This document shows positions 49,801-57,314 of a DNA stretch of 64,000 bases, in pieces. Under the pieces are notes generated by a model. It was not told where the DNA came from. It worked only from the letters and a program-made list of their open reading frames with translations, and did not search any database. How positions within the stretch are numbered: the first letter of the stretch is position 1; each line of letters opens with the position of its first letter. Location of the stretch: positions 24,039-88,038 of the forward strand of contig NZ_JAIQLH010000026.1 in the NCBI RefSeq assembly GCF_020037025.1, given 5' to 3'. Both the position numbers and the translations under genes were made by a program. This stretch comes from Streptomyces huiliensis. GTDB lineage: Bacteria > Actinomycetota > Actinomycetes > Streptomycetales > Streptomycetaceae.

Positions 49801-50946
49801 GTACCCCTCGTACATCACCCGTACGTAATGGTCCCGGCCCAGGGTGGTGTGCTGCCGCCAGTCCGACAGGTCGATCCCCGCGGGCCGCTCGGGCCACTGC
49901 CCGATGCTCTCCAGCCAGCCGCCGAGCGCCGAGAGCATCAGCGTCCGGGCTCTCACCGGCAGCGGCGTGAACGGCTTTCCCTCGGGTGTCGACAGCCCGT
50001 CGTGCGAGGTGAGTTCGACGATCTCGGTGCGGTCCTGAGGGGTCAGCGGCAGTCGCGTCACCTCGGGGGCGGGCGTGCCCGGATCGCGGTCGCGGTTCCA
50101 CACGGCGCGGACCGTGCCGCCGTTCAGCCGGGTGTGCCACAGCTCCACCCGCTCGTCCGGCCCCGGCTCGTCCACCGCGTCCCGGTGGATCCAGCGGGCC
50201 TGCTGCGGAGGCGACAGCAGGAGCCGGTACGGCATTTCGATGCCGGTGCGGGGGCGGGCGGGGTCGGCGAGGGGGTTCTCGGGGACGCGTGGGGCGGGGG
50301 CGGGAGCGGGAGCGGGAGCGGGAGCGGCGAGAGAGTCCTCGCAGGCGGTGGCCGCGAAGGTGGCGTCCACGCCGTACCGGGCGCTGAGTTGAGCGGTGGT
50401 GCGCAGCAGCCGTACGAGGGCGAGGGCCCGGTCCGTGGCATCATCGTCGGCCTTGGCTCCCCCGCCGTCCGCGCCCCTCGTTCCCCCGTCGGCCGTTCTC
50501 CCGTCGACCGTCCCCCCGTCGACCTGCGAAACAGCCTGCGGGACGGCCTGCGGGACGGCCTGCGGGACGGCCATCACCGCCGCGGCGGCCTCCCGGGCGG
50601 CGTCGACGACGCGCAGCGGCAGGGTGCGCATGGCCGCCAGCAGCCCCGCCTCCGAGTACCCGACCACGTCCCCCGCCCCGACCTCGAAGACGAGGACGCT
50701 CCGGCCGCTGACGAGCGACCCGACCGGCACGTCCCGGGGATCCGGATCGGGTCCCTCCTCCAGCAGCGCCTGCTCCGCGACGTGCTGCGGCCCGAGGGTG
50801 ACGACGAGCAGCGCGTCCTGCTGCGGATCCGCGCGGACGAGCCGACGCGGCCCCGGCCGGTCGTCGAACTTCAGCCCGACGAACGCGAAACCGAGGTCCA
50901 GGAGATCCGTGCCGCGCAGTACCCGAACCGGTGCCGGAGTGCTCAT
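46897..50946 (-). CDS. Giant protein A of a two-gene operon, amphipathic beta-rich C-terminus, unrecognised
   Basis: A 1349-residue protein. ATG 50946 sits behind GAGAGGGGACGGC. The layout is: N-terminal domain (1-110); PQAV and AP simple repeats (about 125-225); a long conserved-looking beta region (about 230-560, MPYRLLLSPPQQARW, LGRDHYVRVMYEGYLCPFGHRA, LVTPNLVPEPP); a helical middle; a 20-residue repeat ((VASQEAADPAVVDPPADPPA)n, about 830-900); then a 400-residue C-terminal part of alternating hydrophobic strands (FRLTVSLLGGGGFFGIVITPKQ, GRARISISIHIGFWSQSVTIEC). The strands resemble DUF6603-like or lipid-groove proteins, but this is not certain. Confidence 0.82.
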   Translation of the reverse strand: MSTPAPVRVLRGTDLLDLGFAFVGLKFDDRPGPRRLVRADPQQDALLVVTLGPQHVAEQALLEEGPDPDPRDVPVGSLVSGRSVLVFEVGAGDVVGYSEAGLLAAMRTLPLRVVDAAREAAAAVMAVPQAVPQAVPQAVSQVDGGTVDGRTADGGTRGADGGGAKADDDATDRALALVRLLRTTAQLSARYGVDATFAATACEDSLAAPAPAPAPAPAPRVPENPLADPARPRTGIEMPYRLLLSPPQQARWIHRDAVDEPGPDERVELWHTRLNGGTVRAVWNRDRDPGTPAPEVTRLPLTPQDRTEIVELTSHDGLSTPEGKPFTPLPVRARTLMLSALGGWLESIGQWPERPAGIDLSDWRQHTTLGRDHYVRVMYEGYLCPFGHRATLVKVTERKFKDPRAAFLFQRFYVVVRQPLRTYDPGRPLPARDGDPTADLTNLLFPFTSVRLDTLVTPNLVPEPPTTWFFPATATEAPFLFKVTAVDHQGRIVEFRTPLMFLPDRFSRGPLLAEALADYNRRSRPPAPPPDGGSPPDGGLAATAVIDEYPFTSAALLGQSVALAPPVKPDDTSVDVAHLVWGAAAPPALAVPDPAHPAPAEAHFIPQLSWANAAVPAVGALTGSAAAVPVTYARRYALSGFAAATQGARKGNPGEVFLSLLPTGAAKLAMDFDSHRDRSGALVAPSFDVAGLSRATGPVAGTGPVATALDRIAGGDFDPADFFGSLGVNFLGVLSLADVVRHLLPSDALPALHVPNFVTQTISSVTGFLTDLRRVRDLAGNAAPDLPPAARQVADTAKRLAVLVATYLAQQLAHPSLPTTALPTAVPPAGDSPAVASQEAADPAVVDPPADPPAVASQEAADPAVVDPPADPPAVASQEAADPAVVDPPADPPAVASQEAADPPVTLRQIDDTFTAFSTALTSLLTSLPATADPGLRTLLTRVREQADTWTTAAGGIPSLRDALEQAGRGLKLPETVSTRIEWNPQIQAWPSTGDPIFVPHKEGTRTVGRLSLVVDLRGSLRPDVSSGADVTCSLEKFDLVLIPSFQALRLTFDRVRFRMRAGEKPDIDVGFRKVEFIGPLSFVETLRQLIPVDGFSDPPGIQVTSSGITARYGIPLPNLAIGVFSLENIRLDAYLDLPFIGRPLEIGFSFCSRQAPFRLTVSLLGGGGFFGIVITPKQVAVLEAALEFGAAVSMNLGVASGSLSVMAGIYFRLELATSECRITGYFRARGEVDVLGIVSASIEICLELTYESNSGTVYGRARISISIHIGFWSQSVTIECEKRFLGAGRSAAPLGAAGVTDVAGVTGAADEAVRPPSFAQMMAPYPDPVTGLPRNPVDEYCTAFAEVS
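48241..48456. repeat. 60-bp in-frame tandem repeat in giant gene A
   Basis: Three full 60-bp units and a partial fourth, essentially identical in the core (GGCGGCTTCCTGTGACGCGA...). Each encodes 20 residues of Pro/Ala/Asp/Val linker. Exact identity suggests recent expansion and likely copy-number variation. Confidence 0.95.
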
Positions 50947-51192
50947 GCCGTCCCCTCTCGCGCTGCCCAACCCCCTGCTTACTCCGGTAGGAGCAACAGG
51001 TGTATGACCCGAACGGGTGATGGCGGAAGGTGATGCTCCGAACAGGTGATACCCGGGCAGGGCCCTTCCCTTCCGCGCGGAGGGGACGAACCATCCCCTT
51101 GAGGGGCGGAACGGGCGGCGCGCACGCGGTGCCGCCGGCCGTCGGAGGCCGGCAGTGGTCCACCCGCGGTCCGCCCGCGAAGGGGGTTCACC
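50947..51192. other. Divergent promoter region, giant operon and small secreted protein
   Basis: A 246-bp region with both promoters. The word AACGGGTGATGG/ACAGGTGAT near 51012-51045 is repeated with changes. No ORF is supported. Confidence 0.45.
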
Positions 51193-51540
51193 GTGTCCAC
51201 ATCCTCACGGCGCCGGGCGACGAGACCGTCTTGGGTCCTCGCGGCGGCCCTGGCCCTGATCACCGGCCCGACCGTCGGCCTGGCCACCGCCGCGCCGGCG
51301 GCCTCGGGCGAGTTCATCTACCAGAGCCGCGCCACGGGCTTCACCCGCACGTTCGTGGATCCGACGAACAACGTCTGCCTCTTCTTCGAGTTCGGCGCCA
51401 ACAAGGTCGTCAACAGCACGAACAGGACGGCCCGGGTGTACCTCAGCACCGTCTGCGGGGAAGGCGGTTTCACGGACGTGCCGAAGGGCGGTTCGAAGAC
51501 GGCCTTCCTCGACGACTTCCACAGCGTGAAGTTCCTGTGA
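51193..51540 (+). CDS. Small secreted protein, unknown
   Basis: A 115-residue precursor from GTG 51193 with AAGGGGG upstream. The signal peptide is residues 1-35 (VLAAALALITGPTVGLATAAPA), and the mature part has about 80 residues with two cysteines (NVCLFFEFGANKVVN, LSTVCGEGGF) that may pair. No family is recognised. It is divergent from the giant two-gene operon. Confidence 0.72.
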   Translation: MSTSSRRRATRPSWVLAAALALITGPTVGLATAAPAASGEFIYQSRATGFTRTFVDPTNNVCLFFEFGANKVVNSTNRTARVYLSTVCGEGGFTDVPKGGSKTAFLDDFHSVKFL

Positions 51541-51561
51541 CCGCCCGGCCGGGGGGCCGCG

Positions 51562-51867
51562 TCAGCCGCCGTGCTCGGTGTCGTGCTCGGTGTCGTGCGC
51601 GGTGAGGACGTAGCCCTCCGGCCCCTCGAAGGAGAACACCGGCCCGAAGGGGCCGTCGGCGAGCGGGGCGAGGATCCTGATCCCGGCGGCGGCGAGCCGG
51701 TCGTGGAGCACGCGGGCGTCCGACGTCTTGAACCAGAGCACCGTCCCGAGCCCGGGCCGGGCGACGTCGGCGAGGTCGACGCCCGGGAGGAGCGCGCGGA
51801 CGGCGAACGGGACCGGCCGGGTGTCGAACACGACCGCGTGCGGCATCGCGGAGGCACTGGAGCTCAC
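51562..51867 (-). CDS. VOC (glyoxalase-like) protein, N-terminally short
   Basis: A 101-residue ORF. Only the C-terminal beta-alpha-beta-beta-beta half of a VOC module is present: LGTVLWFKTSDARVLHDRLAAAGIRILAPLADGPFGPVFSFEGPEGYVLTAHD. The usual first half, with the first metal-binding His, is missing, and an interspersed repeat lies immediately upstream, so the gene is probably truncated. The C-terminus has an EHDTEHDTEH repeat. Its function may be lost. Confidence 0.62.
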   Translation of the reverse strand: MSSSASAMPHAVVFDTRPVPFAVRALLPGVDLADVARPGLGTVLWFKTSDARVLHDRLAAAGIRILAPLADGPFGPVFSFEGPEGYVLTAHDTEHDTEHGG

Positions 51868-52000
51868 CAGCCCGTCCGGCGTTTGAGGACGAGCGGCGGA
51901 GCCACGACACGGGGGTCTGGGGGCGCAGCCCCCAGGAATCGGCGAAGTGGGGGTGCCCCCTCTGGGGGAGGGACCGGGGCGCGGCCCGCCGCAGGCGCCC
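51868..52000. repeat. Streptomyces interspersed GCCCGTCCGGCGTTTGAGGAC-type element
   Basis: The segment starting AGCCCGTCCGGCGTTTGAGG near 51869, with GGGGGTCTGGGGGCGCAGCC downstream (51918) and GGGGGTGCCCCC, is a sequence I know to recur between genes in many Streptomyces chromosomes. It can fold strongly (GGGGGC/GCCCCC). It lies between yaaA and the truncated VOC gene. Confidence 0.75.
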
Positions 52001-52001
52001 C

Positions 52002-52037
52002 CCTAAGCCCGACCTAAAGCCCGACCTAAAGCTCGGT
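52002..52037. repeat. 12-bp repeat containing the yaaA stop codon
   Basis: On the minus strand CTT TAG GTC GGG is repeated two to three times in the yaaA frame, so the TAG stop (52026-52028) is followed by another in-frame TAG. Confidence 0.88.
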
Positions 52038-52823
52038 CACCACCACATCAAGCGCCCAAGCCCGCCCCGCCTTCTCCGGCGCGCCCCCCTCGACCACGTA
52101 CCCAAGATCCCGCAAGACCCCGACCAGCTCCGCGGGCCGGACCGGAGCAGCGCCGGAAACGAGGAGATCCCGAACCATCCGCCCCTTGGTCGCCTTGTTG
52201 AAGTGACTGACCACGGACCGCTTCTCCACCCCGCCCACGACCCGCGACTGCAGCACCCGCACCGTGACGGTCCGCTCCGCGACCTCCCCCTTCGGCTTCC
52301 AGGCCGCCGCGTAGGCCGCCGACCGCAGGTCGAGCACCAGCCCGTCCCCCACCGCGGCCGGCAGCGCCTCCGCCATCGGCCCGCGCCAGAACGCACCGAG
52401 CGCGCCGAGCCCCGGCAGCTTGACGCCCATCGAGCACCGGTAGGAGGGGATGGCGTCGCCGACGCCGACCGCGCCCCACAGCCCGGAGAAGACCAGCAGC
52501 GACCGCTCGGCGGCGCGCCGGGCCACGGCCGGCAGCGAGCCCAGGCCGAGCGCGTCGTAGAGGACGCCGGTATAGATCTCCCCCGCGGGCCGGGTCCCGG
52601 CCGTCCGCAGCCCGGCGTTCTTGGCGATCTCGCCACGCAGTCCGGGGCTCAGTCCCAGCACGCCGGCCGCCTTCTCCTCGTCGCCCGAGCACAGCTCCAC
52701 GAGCTCGGCGAGCACGGCGTCCCGCGCGGCGGCGAGGTCCGGGAGGGAGAGGCCGCCGGTGTCGACCGGGGCCCCGGTCCCGCCGGTGGCCTTCCCCTCG
52801 GACGGCGGCAACAGCACGAGCAC
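52026..52823 (-). CDS. yaaA: Peroxide-stress protein YaaA (DUF328/UPF0246)
   Basis: A 265-residue protein. GTG 52823 follows GGAGAACGCGCC. It has the family hallmarks LLPPSEGKATGG, YTGVLYDALGL, LLVFSGLWGAVGVGDAIPSYRCSMGVKLPGLG, FWRGPMAEAL, DLRSAAYAAAW and SHFNKATKGRMVRDLL. YaaA limits intracellular free iron and DNA damage under peroxide. The leader contains a 14-bp repeat (TTGTATCTGCGAT). The RNB gene diverges on the other strand. Confidence 0.95.
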   Translation of the reverse strand: MLVLLPPSEGKATGGTGAPVDTGGLSLPDLAAARDAVLAELVELCSGDEEKAAGVLGLSPGLRGEIAKNAGLRTAGTRPAGEIYTGVLYDALGLGSLPAVARRAAERSLLVFSGLWGAVGVGDAIPSYRCSMGVKLPGLGALGAFWRGPMAEALPAAVGDGLVLDLRSAAYAAAWKPKGEVAERTVTVRVLQSRVVGGVEKRSVVSHFNKATKGRMVRDLLVSGAAPVRPAELVGVLRDLGYVVEGGAPEKAGRAWALDVVVTEL

Positions 52824-52837
52824 GGCGCGTTCTCCTT

Positions 52838-52868
52838 GTATCTGCGATTTGTATCTGCGATCTGGGGT
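52838..52868. repeat. 14-bp repeat in the yaaA leader
   Basis: TTGTATCTGCGATT and TGTATCTGCGATCTGGG lie in tandem just before the yaaA Shine-Dalgarno. The GATCTGGG word also forms the leader array near 1186-1228. Confidence 0.75.
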
Positions 52869-52938
52869 TCCCGGCGAGCCTAACGCCGTACGCCACACTC
52901 ACCGCGCCGCCCGCCCGCCCCGCCCATACGCTCGGATC

Positions 52939-54405
52939 ATGCCCCGCCGGACGATGCGGGTGACGGACGAGGACCGCGCCCCGCTGCAGAGAGCCCTGCG
53001 CGAACTGCGCGAGCGGACGCACGCCCCCGCCGGCTTCCCCGCGGACGTCCGGGCGGAGGCGGACCGTGCCGCGCGGCGGCGTCCCCGCGTCCCGCCGTAC
53101 GACGCGACGGCGCTCCCCCTGTTCACGATCGATCCGCCCGGGTCCATGGACCTTGACCAGGCCCTCCACCTCGCCCGCCGCGCGAAGGGCGGCTACCGCC
53201 TGCACTACGCCATCGCCGACGTCGCGTCCTTCGTCACCCCCGGCGGCCCCCTGGACGCGGAGACCCACCGGCGCGCGGTGACCGTCTACTACCCGGACAC
53301 CCGCGTCCCCCTCCACCCCGCCGTCCTCTCCGAGGACGCGGCGAGCCTGCTGCCGGACCGCGACCGGCCGGCGCTGCTGTGGGAGTTCGACCTCGACGCG
53401 GACGGCGCCGTGGTCCGTACGGACCTGCGCCGGGCCCTCGTCCGCAGCCGCGCCCGGCTGGACTACGCGGGCGCCCAGCGGGCCCTGGACACGGGCACGG
53501 CCGACGAGCCGCTGGCGCTGCTCCGGGAGACGGGCCTGCTCCGGCAGGAGCGGGAACGGGAGCGTGGCGGCGTCTCGCTGGACGTCCCCGAGCAGGAGAT
53601 CGTCCGGCAGGACGGCCGCTACGTGCTGGAGTACCGGACGCCGCCGCCCGTGGAGGGCTGGAACGCGCAGCTCTCCCTGCTGACCGGCATGGCCGCCGCC
53701 GACCTGATGCTGGCGGCTGGCACCGGCGTCCTCCGCACCCTGCCGGCGGCCCCCGAGTCCGCGGTCGCCGCCCTGCGCCGGACGGCCCGCGCACTGGGCG
53801 TGAACTGGCCGGACGACATGCCGTACGCCGTCGTCCTGCGGGCCCTGGACCCGGCGCACCCGCAGCACGCCGCGTTCCTCCAGGAGTGCACGGCCCTGCT
53901 GCGCGGCGCCGGCTACGCGGCCTTCGACCGCGAGCGCCCCGCCGAGCGACCACCGCCCGCGCACCCCGCCCACGCCGCGGTGGCCGCCCCCTACGCCCAC
54001 TGCACGGCCCCACTCCGCCGCCTGGTCGACCGCTACACCCTCGAATGCTGCCTCTCCGCGGTGTCCGGCACCCCCGTCCCCGAGTGGGTGCGCACCGCCC
54101 TCGACGCCCTCCCCGCCGAGATGGCCGCCGGCGCCCGCCGGGCTGCCGAGGCGGAGCGGGAGTGCGTCGACCTGGTGGAGGCGGCGCTGCTCCGCGACCG
54201 GATCGGCGAGGTCTTCGACGCGTACGTGGTCGACGTGATCGAGACCCGCCCGACAGCCGGCACCGTCCACCTCTACGAGCCGGCGGTGGTAGGCCACGTC
54301 GAAGGCGACCCGGACGGCCCGCCCCTCCGCCTCGGCCACCGGACCCGTGTCCGCCTGATCGAGGCGAACCCGGGCCGCGACAAGGTCTGGTTCGCCCCCG
54401 CGTGA
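52939..54405 (+). CDS. Stand-alone RNB-domain exoribonuclease
   Basis: A 488-residue protein. ATG 52939 starts the conserved region. The RNase II/R catalytic core is visible: TALPLFTIDPPGSMDLDQALHL (acidic metal ligands), GGYRLHYAIADVASFV, LSEDAASLLPDRDRPAL and the C-terminal APYAHCTAPLRRLVDRY. There are no separate cold-shock or S1 domains apart from a short C-terminal beta region. It should degrade RNA 3' to 5'. It lies directly upstream of rnpB in the same direction. Confidence 0.93.
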   Translation: MPRRTMRVTDEDRAPLQRALRELRERTHAPAGFPADVRAEADRAARRRPRVPPYDATALPLFTIDPPGSMDLDQALHLARRAKGGYRLHYAIADVASFVTPGGPLDAETHRRAVTVYYPDTRVPLHPAVLSEDAASLLPDRDRPALLWEFDLDADGAVVRTDLRRALVRSRARLDYAGAQRALDTGTADEPLALLRETGLLRQERERERGGVSLDVPEQEIVRQDGRYVLEYRTPPPVEGWNAQLSLLTGMAAADLMLAAGTGVLRTLPAAPESAVAALRRTARALGVNWPDDMPYAVVLRALDPAHPQHAAFLQECTALLRGAGYAAFDRERPAERPPPAHPAHAAVAAPYAHCTAPLRRLVDRYTLECCLSAVSGTPVPEWVRTALDALPAEMAAGARRAAEAERECVDLVEAALLRDRIGEVFDAYVVDVIETRPTAGTVHLYEPAVVGHVEGDPDGPPLRLGHRTRVRLIEANPGRDKVWFAPA

Positions 54406-54454
54406 CGCCCCGGCGTCCCCTCCTCCCCCGACCGCCCGGTACCATGGTCGACAC

Positions 54455-54866
54455 GGCGGACGAGCCGGCCGGGCGGCCGCGTGGGATCTTCGGATCCCCC
54501 GAGGAACGTCCGGGCTCCACACGGCAGGGTGGTGGGTAACGCCCACCCGGGGTGACCCGCGGGACAGTGCCACAGAAAACAGACCGCCGGGGATCTTCGG
54601 ATTCCCGGTAAGGGTGAAACGGTGGTGTAAGAGACCACCAGCGCCTGGGGTGACCCAGGCGGCTAGGTAAACCCCACCCGGAGCAAGGTCAAGAGGGGCC
54701 GCCTTCACCGGCGGCCCTGCGCGGACGATCGAGGGCTGCCCGCCCGAGTCCGCGGGTAGACCGCACGAGCCTGCCGGCAACGGCAGGCCTAGATGGATGG
54801 CCGCCTCGCCAGGGCCCGCAAGGACCCTGGGCGACAGAACCCGGCGTATGAGCCGACTCGTCCGCC
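54455..54866 (+). ncRNA. rnpB: RNase P RNA, bacterial type A
   Basis: All universal RNase P elements are present in order: GAGGAACGTCCGGGCTCC, GGTAACGCCCACC, ACAGTGCCACAGAAAACAG, GGTAAGGGTGAAACGGTGG and, near the end, AGATGGATGGCCGCC and ACAGAACCCGGCGTATG. The P1 stem is GGCGGACGAG (54455-54464) with CTCGTCCGCC (54857-54866). About 412 nt, usual for Streptomyces. It forms the tRNA 5'-processing ribozyme with RnpA. The ends are set by P1 and may be off by a few bases. Confidence 0.98.
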
Positions 54867-54880
54867 CCTCAGCCATCACG

Positions 54881-54920
54881 AGCCCCGCCGGCCCCGGAAT
54901 CCCCGGGCCGGCGGGGCTTG
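54881..54920 (+). terminator. rnpB terminator hairpin
   Basis: AGCCCCGCCGGCCC and GGGCCGGCGGGGCT form a long stem around CGGAATCCC, 15 bp after the rnpB end. Confidence 0.88.
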
Positions 54921-55004
54921 CGCACTGTCCGGCTGCACGATTACCGGACCGCTCGCGCGGATATATCCGAAGCCTGCCCGTTTCCCGAGACGAAGGGCTC
55001 GTCC

Positions 55005-55553
55005 ATGCTCCTGGACGGCGACGAGTGGAGCGCCAAGTTCCGCGACTTCCGAAGCGAGGCCTGGCGGTTGGAGACCTTGCCGGTCTACCGAGTGCGGCAG
55101 GAGGAGGAAGAGATCCGGCGGTTCCTCGCCGGTGAACGCATCGACCCTCACGCCTACTCGAACGAGTACACCGACGACCTGAAGCGGGTGCGTCGCGAGG
55201 GCAAGGCGAAGGGCCGCGTGCACATCGTGACGCGTCCGCTCTCGGAGTACCTCCAGTACGAGTTCACGTACTACGAGCCCCACGTGTGGGCCGGTGAGCA
55301 CATCCGCATCATGGATGTGACCGACAGGGAGAACCGGCTGGCCGGAGTCCAGGACTTCTGGATGTTCGACCGCTCGGAAGTGGTCCTGATGCACTACGCC
55401 CCCGACGGCACCCAGCTCGGCCGGGAGCTGCACGAGGGCGACCCGGAGCCGTTCAGGGAGTACCAGCGGATCGCGCTGGCGGAGTCGGTGCCCTTCGAGG
55501 AGTACCTGAAGGGACGCGCGGCCTTTCCTGTTCCGGAAAGCCCGTCCCCTTGA
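55005..55553 (+). CDS. DUF6879 family protein 1
   Basis: A 182-residue soluble protein from ATG 55005 (GAAGGG upstream). The family pattern is clear: WSAKFRDFRSEAWRLETLPVYRVRQEEEEIRRFLAGE, VHIVTRPLSEYLQYEFTYYEPHVWAGEHIRIMDV, DFWMFDRSEVVLMHY and a final QRIALAESVPFEEYL. It is the first of three paralogues before a WhiJ-like regulator and the only one without a small partner gene in front. The molecular function of DUF6879 is unknown. Confidence 0.85.
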   Translation: MLLDGDEWSAKFRDFRSEAWRLETLPVYRVRQEEEEIRRFLAGERIDPHAYSNEYTDDLKRVRREGKAKGRVHIVTRPLSEYLQYEFTYYEPHVWAGEHIRIMDVTDRENRLAGVQDFWMFDRSEVVLMHYAPDGTQLGRELHEGDPEPFREYQRIALAESVPFEEYLKGRAAFPVPESPSP

Positions 55554-55611
55554 CCTCGGTCCGACGCGGTCGGAAGCATCGACACGACGCTGCCGGCACC
55601 GAGAGGGAGTC

Positions 55612-55827
55612 ATGGCCACACCACTGCGGAAACTGTCCGGAGACCCTGACTGCAAGAATGGAACGTGCCCGACGTTGTGGGGCACGGAGGCCGGTGACAG
55701 CTACGTCGTCCAGGGATACGTCGAGACCGACCCGGCGCGGCTGGCGCAGCTCGACCTGCCCGAGGGGGAGACGGCCGTCGTCGTGCCGGCCGCCGTGCTG
55801 GAGGAGTACTTCCGTGCTCACCGGTGA
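55612..55827 (+). CDS. Small DUF6879 partner protein
   Basis: A 71-residue protein behind GAGAGGGAGTC. The N-terminus has KLSGDPDCKNGTCPTLW with two cysteines five residues apart, followed by a beta strand YVVQGYV and PEGETAVVVPAAVLEEYF. It overlaps the next DUF6879 gene by 14 bp, so translation is coupled. Similar short proteins accompany DUF6879 genes elsewhere in Streptomyces, to my memory. Confidence 0.78.
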   Translation: MATPLRKLSGDPDCKNGTCPTLWGTEAGDSYVVQGYVETDPARLAQLDLPEGETAVVVPAAVLEEYFRAHR

Positions 55828-56323
55828 GGAGTTCGGCCGTCTCTTCGAGACCTTCGAGCGGACGGCGTTCCGGCTGGAGACGCTGGACGAGTACGACGTC
55901 GAGGAGGAGCGCGAGGAGATCGCGCGGTTCCTCGCGGGTGAGGACATGGGGCCGGACTGGGCGGACAACCCGTGGGTCCGGTCGATGACCGACAAGGGCA
56001 AGCACGTGTCCCGCGTCCACGTGCTCCGGTCACCACTGACCGACTACCTGCGCTACGAGCTGTCCGCGTACCCCGGCAACATCAAGGCCGGGGAAGTGAT
56101 CGGCATCGTCGACCTGTCGGAACAGACCGTCACCGACCTTCCCGACCACGACTTCTGGCTCTTCGACGACCGGGACGTGTACCGCATGCACTACACCGAG
56201 ACCGGTGTGTTCATCGGCGCCGAGCCGCTGCCCGCGGACCTGCTCCCGGAGTACCGGGGCTACCGCGACCGGGCCATGGCCGCTGCCGTGCCGTTCACCG
56301 CCTACTGGGACCGCCACCACTGA
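55814..56323 (+). CDS. DUF6879 family protein 2
   Basis: A 169-residue protein from GTG 55814, overlapping the partner gene by 14 bp. It has FETFERTAFRLETLDEYDVEEEREEIARFLAGED, VLRSPLTDYLRYELSAYPGNIKAGEVIGIVDL and DHDFWLFDDRDVYRMHY. It is closely parallel to DUF6879 protein 1. Acidic and cytosolic, with no catalytic motif recognised. Confidence 0.86.
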   Translation: MLTGEEFGRLFETFERTAFRLETLDEYDVEEEREEIARFLAGEDMGPDWADNPWVRSMTDKGKHVSRVHVLRSPLTDYLRYELSAYPGNIKAGEVIGIVDLSEQTVTDLPDHDFWLFDDRDVYRMHYTETGVFIGAEPLPADLLPEYRGYRDRAMAAAVPFTAYWDRHH

Positions 56324-56409
56324 CCACAGACTCCCTTGGAACAGCCCTGCGGGTACTACGAGATACATCCACAAAACGATGACGCGGTGTCTCTACGGAG
56401 AGCTGAAAA

Positions 56410-56437
56410 AGGGGCGCGACTCAGACCGTGCGCCCCT
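56410..56437. terminator. Hairpin in the gap between the second and third DUF6879 modules
   Basis: AGGGGCGC and GCGCCCCT form an 8-bp perfect stem with a 12-nt loop. An A-run lies on the left side, so a U-run would follow only on the minus strand. Confidence 0.5.
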
Positions 56438-56520
56438 ACTTCACGCCCTCTTGACCGGGGCAGCGCCGAAGCCTGATGGTCATCCAATCGAGCGGAAGCC
56501 GGTGGACACAGGAGATCGCC

Positions 56521-56832
56521 ATGCCACTTGATTTCATGGGGATGGACCCTGATACGAAGGAGGAAGGGTCCGCTACGGTCTGGGTGCACCACGAGCAGAA
56601 AAAGATCATCATCCAAGGCGTGACCGCTGACGAGGGCCTCACAGACGAGATCGGGAGCATCGAGTGGGTCCCCGGACACGTGGTGGGGGTACCGGCGCAC
56701 GAGTCGGTGATCTCCCTGCCTCTACGGATGGTGCCGATCTTGAGGAAGGCGTGCGATGCCGCAGAACGTGCCGGACTTTCCGACGCTGCTCCGGAGCGCG
56801 CGGAGGACCGCTGTCCATCTGGAGATGCGTGA
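56521..56832 (+). CDS. DUF6879 partner protein, second type
   Basis: A 103-residue protein from ATG 56521 behind GGAGATCGCC. It starts MPLDFMGMDPDTKEEGSATVWVHHEQKKIIIQG, then LPLRMVPILRKACDAAERAG. It has the same general place and the same (x)DPDxKxGxxxTVW motif order as the 71-residue partner, but without the Cys pair. It overlaps the following DUF6879 gene by 77 bp. Confidence 0.76.
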   Translation: MPLDFMGMDPDTKEEGSATVWVHHEQKKIIIQGVTADEGLTDEIGSIEWVPGHVVGVPAHESVISLPLRMVPILRKACDAAERAGLSDAAPERAEDRCPSGDA

Positions 56833-57286
56833 CAGCTACAGCGTCGCGGGCGAAGCAGCGGAGTTCGAGCAGTGGAAGCGCACCGGTCAGGTGGACCTTG
56901 ACCCGGACTCCGAAGGCTGGTCCCGCTGGGTGTCGATGGTCCGTGAGGCCACCGGCAGGGGCGTGGTCATGCGGCGCGCACGCATCGTCTCCGAGCCGGT
57001 GAGCGAGTACATCAAGTATGAGCACGCCACCACCGCCGTCAACGTCGCCGTAGGTGAGCAGGTCCGTTGGCTGCCCCGTCGAAGAGCTCTGGGTATCGCG
57101 GTTCCGGCCGCCGACTTCTGGCTGTTCGACGGTCGCCTCGTTCGGTTCAATCTCTTTGCGGGTGATGGCGGCTGGGCTGATCCCCAGTTCGAAGTAACCG
57201 AGGACCCGGCCGTGGCCCAACTGTGCTCCTCAGCATTCGACGCGGTGTGGGAACGGGCCATTCCGCACGAGGAGTACAAGGTCTGA
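56756..57286 (+). CDS. DUF6879 family protein 3
   Basis: A 176-residue, more diverged member: FPTLLRSARRTAVHLEMRDSYSVAGEAAEFEQWKRTG, RARIVSEPVSEYIKYEHATTAVNVAVGEQVRWL and AADFWLFDGRLVRFNLF. The start ATG 56756 lies in the 3' part of the partner gene. It ends 28 bp before the XRE/DUF5753 gene, with which it probably forms one transcript. Confidence 0.85.
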   Translation: MPQNVPDFPTLLRSARRTAVHLEMRDSYSVAGEAAEFEQWKRTGQVDLDPDSEGWSRWVSMVREATGRGVVMRRARIVSEPVSEYIKYEHATTAVNVAVGEQVRWLPRRRALGIAVPAADFWLFDGRLVRFNLFAGDGGWADPQFEVTEDPAVAQLCSSAFDAVWERAIPHEEYKV

Positions 57287-57314
57287 CCCACACACCGTCA
57301 CAGAACCGCCGGCC

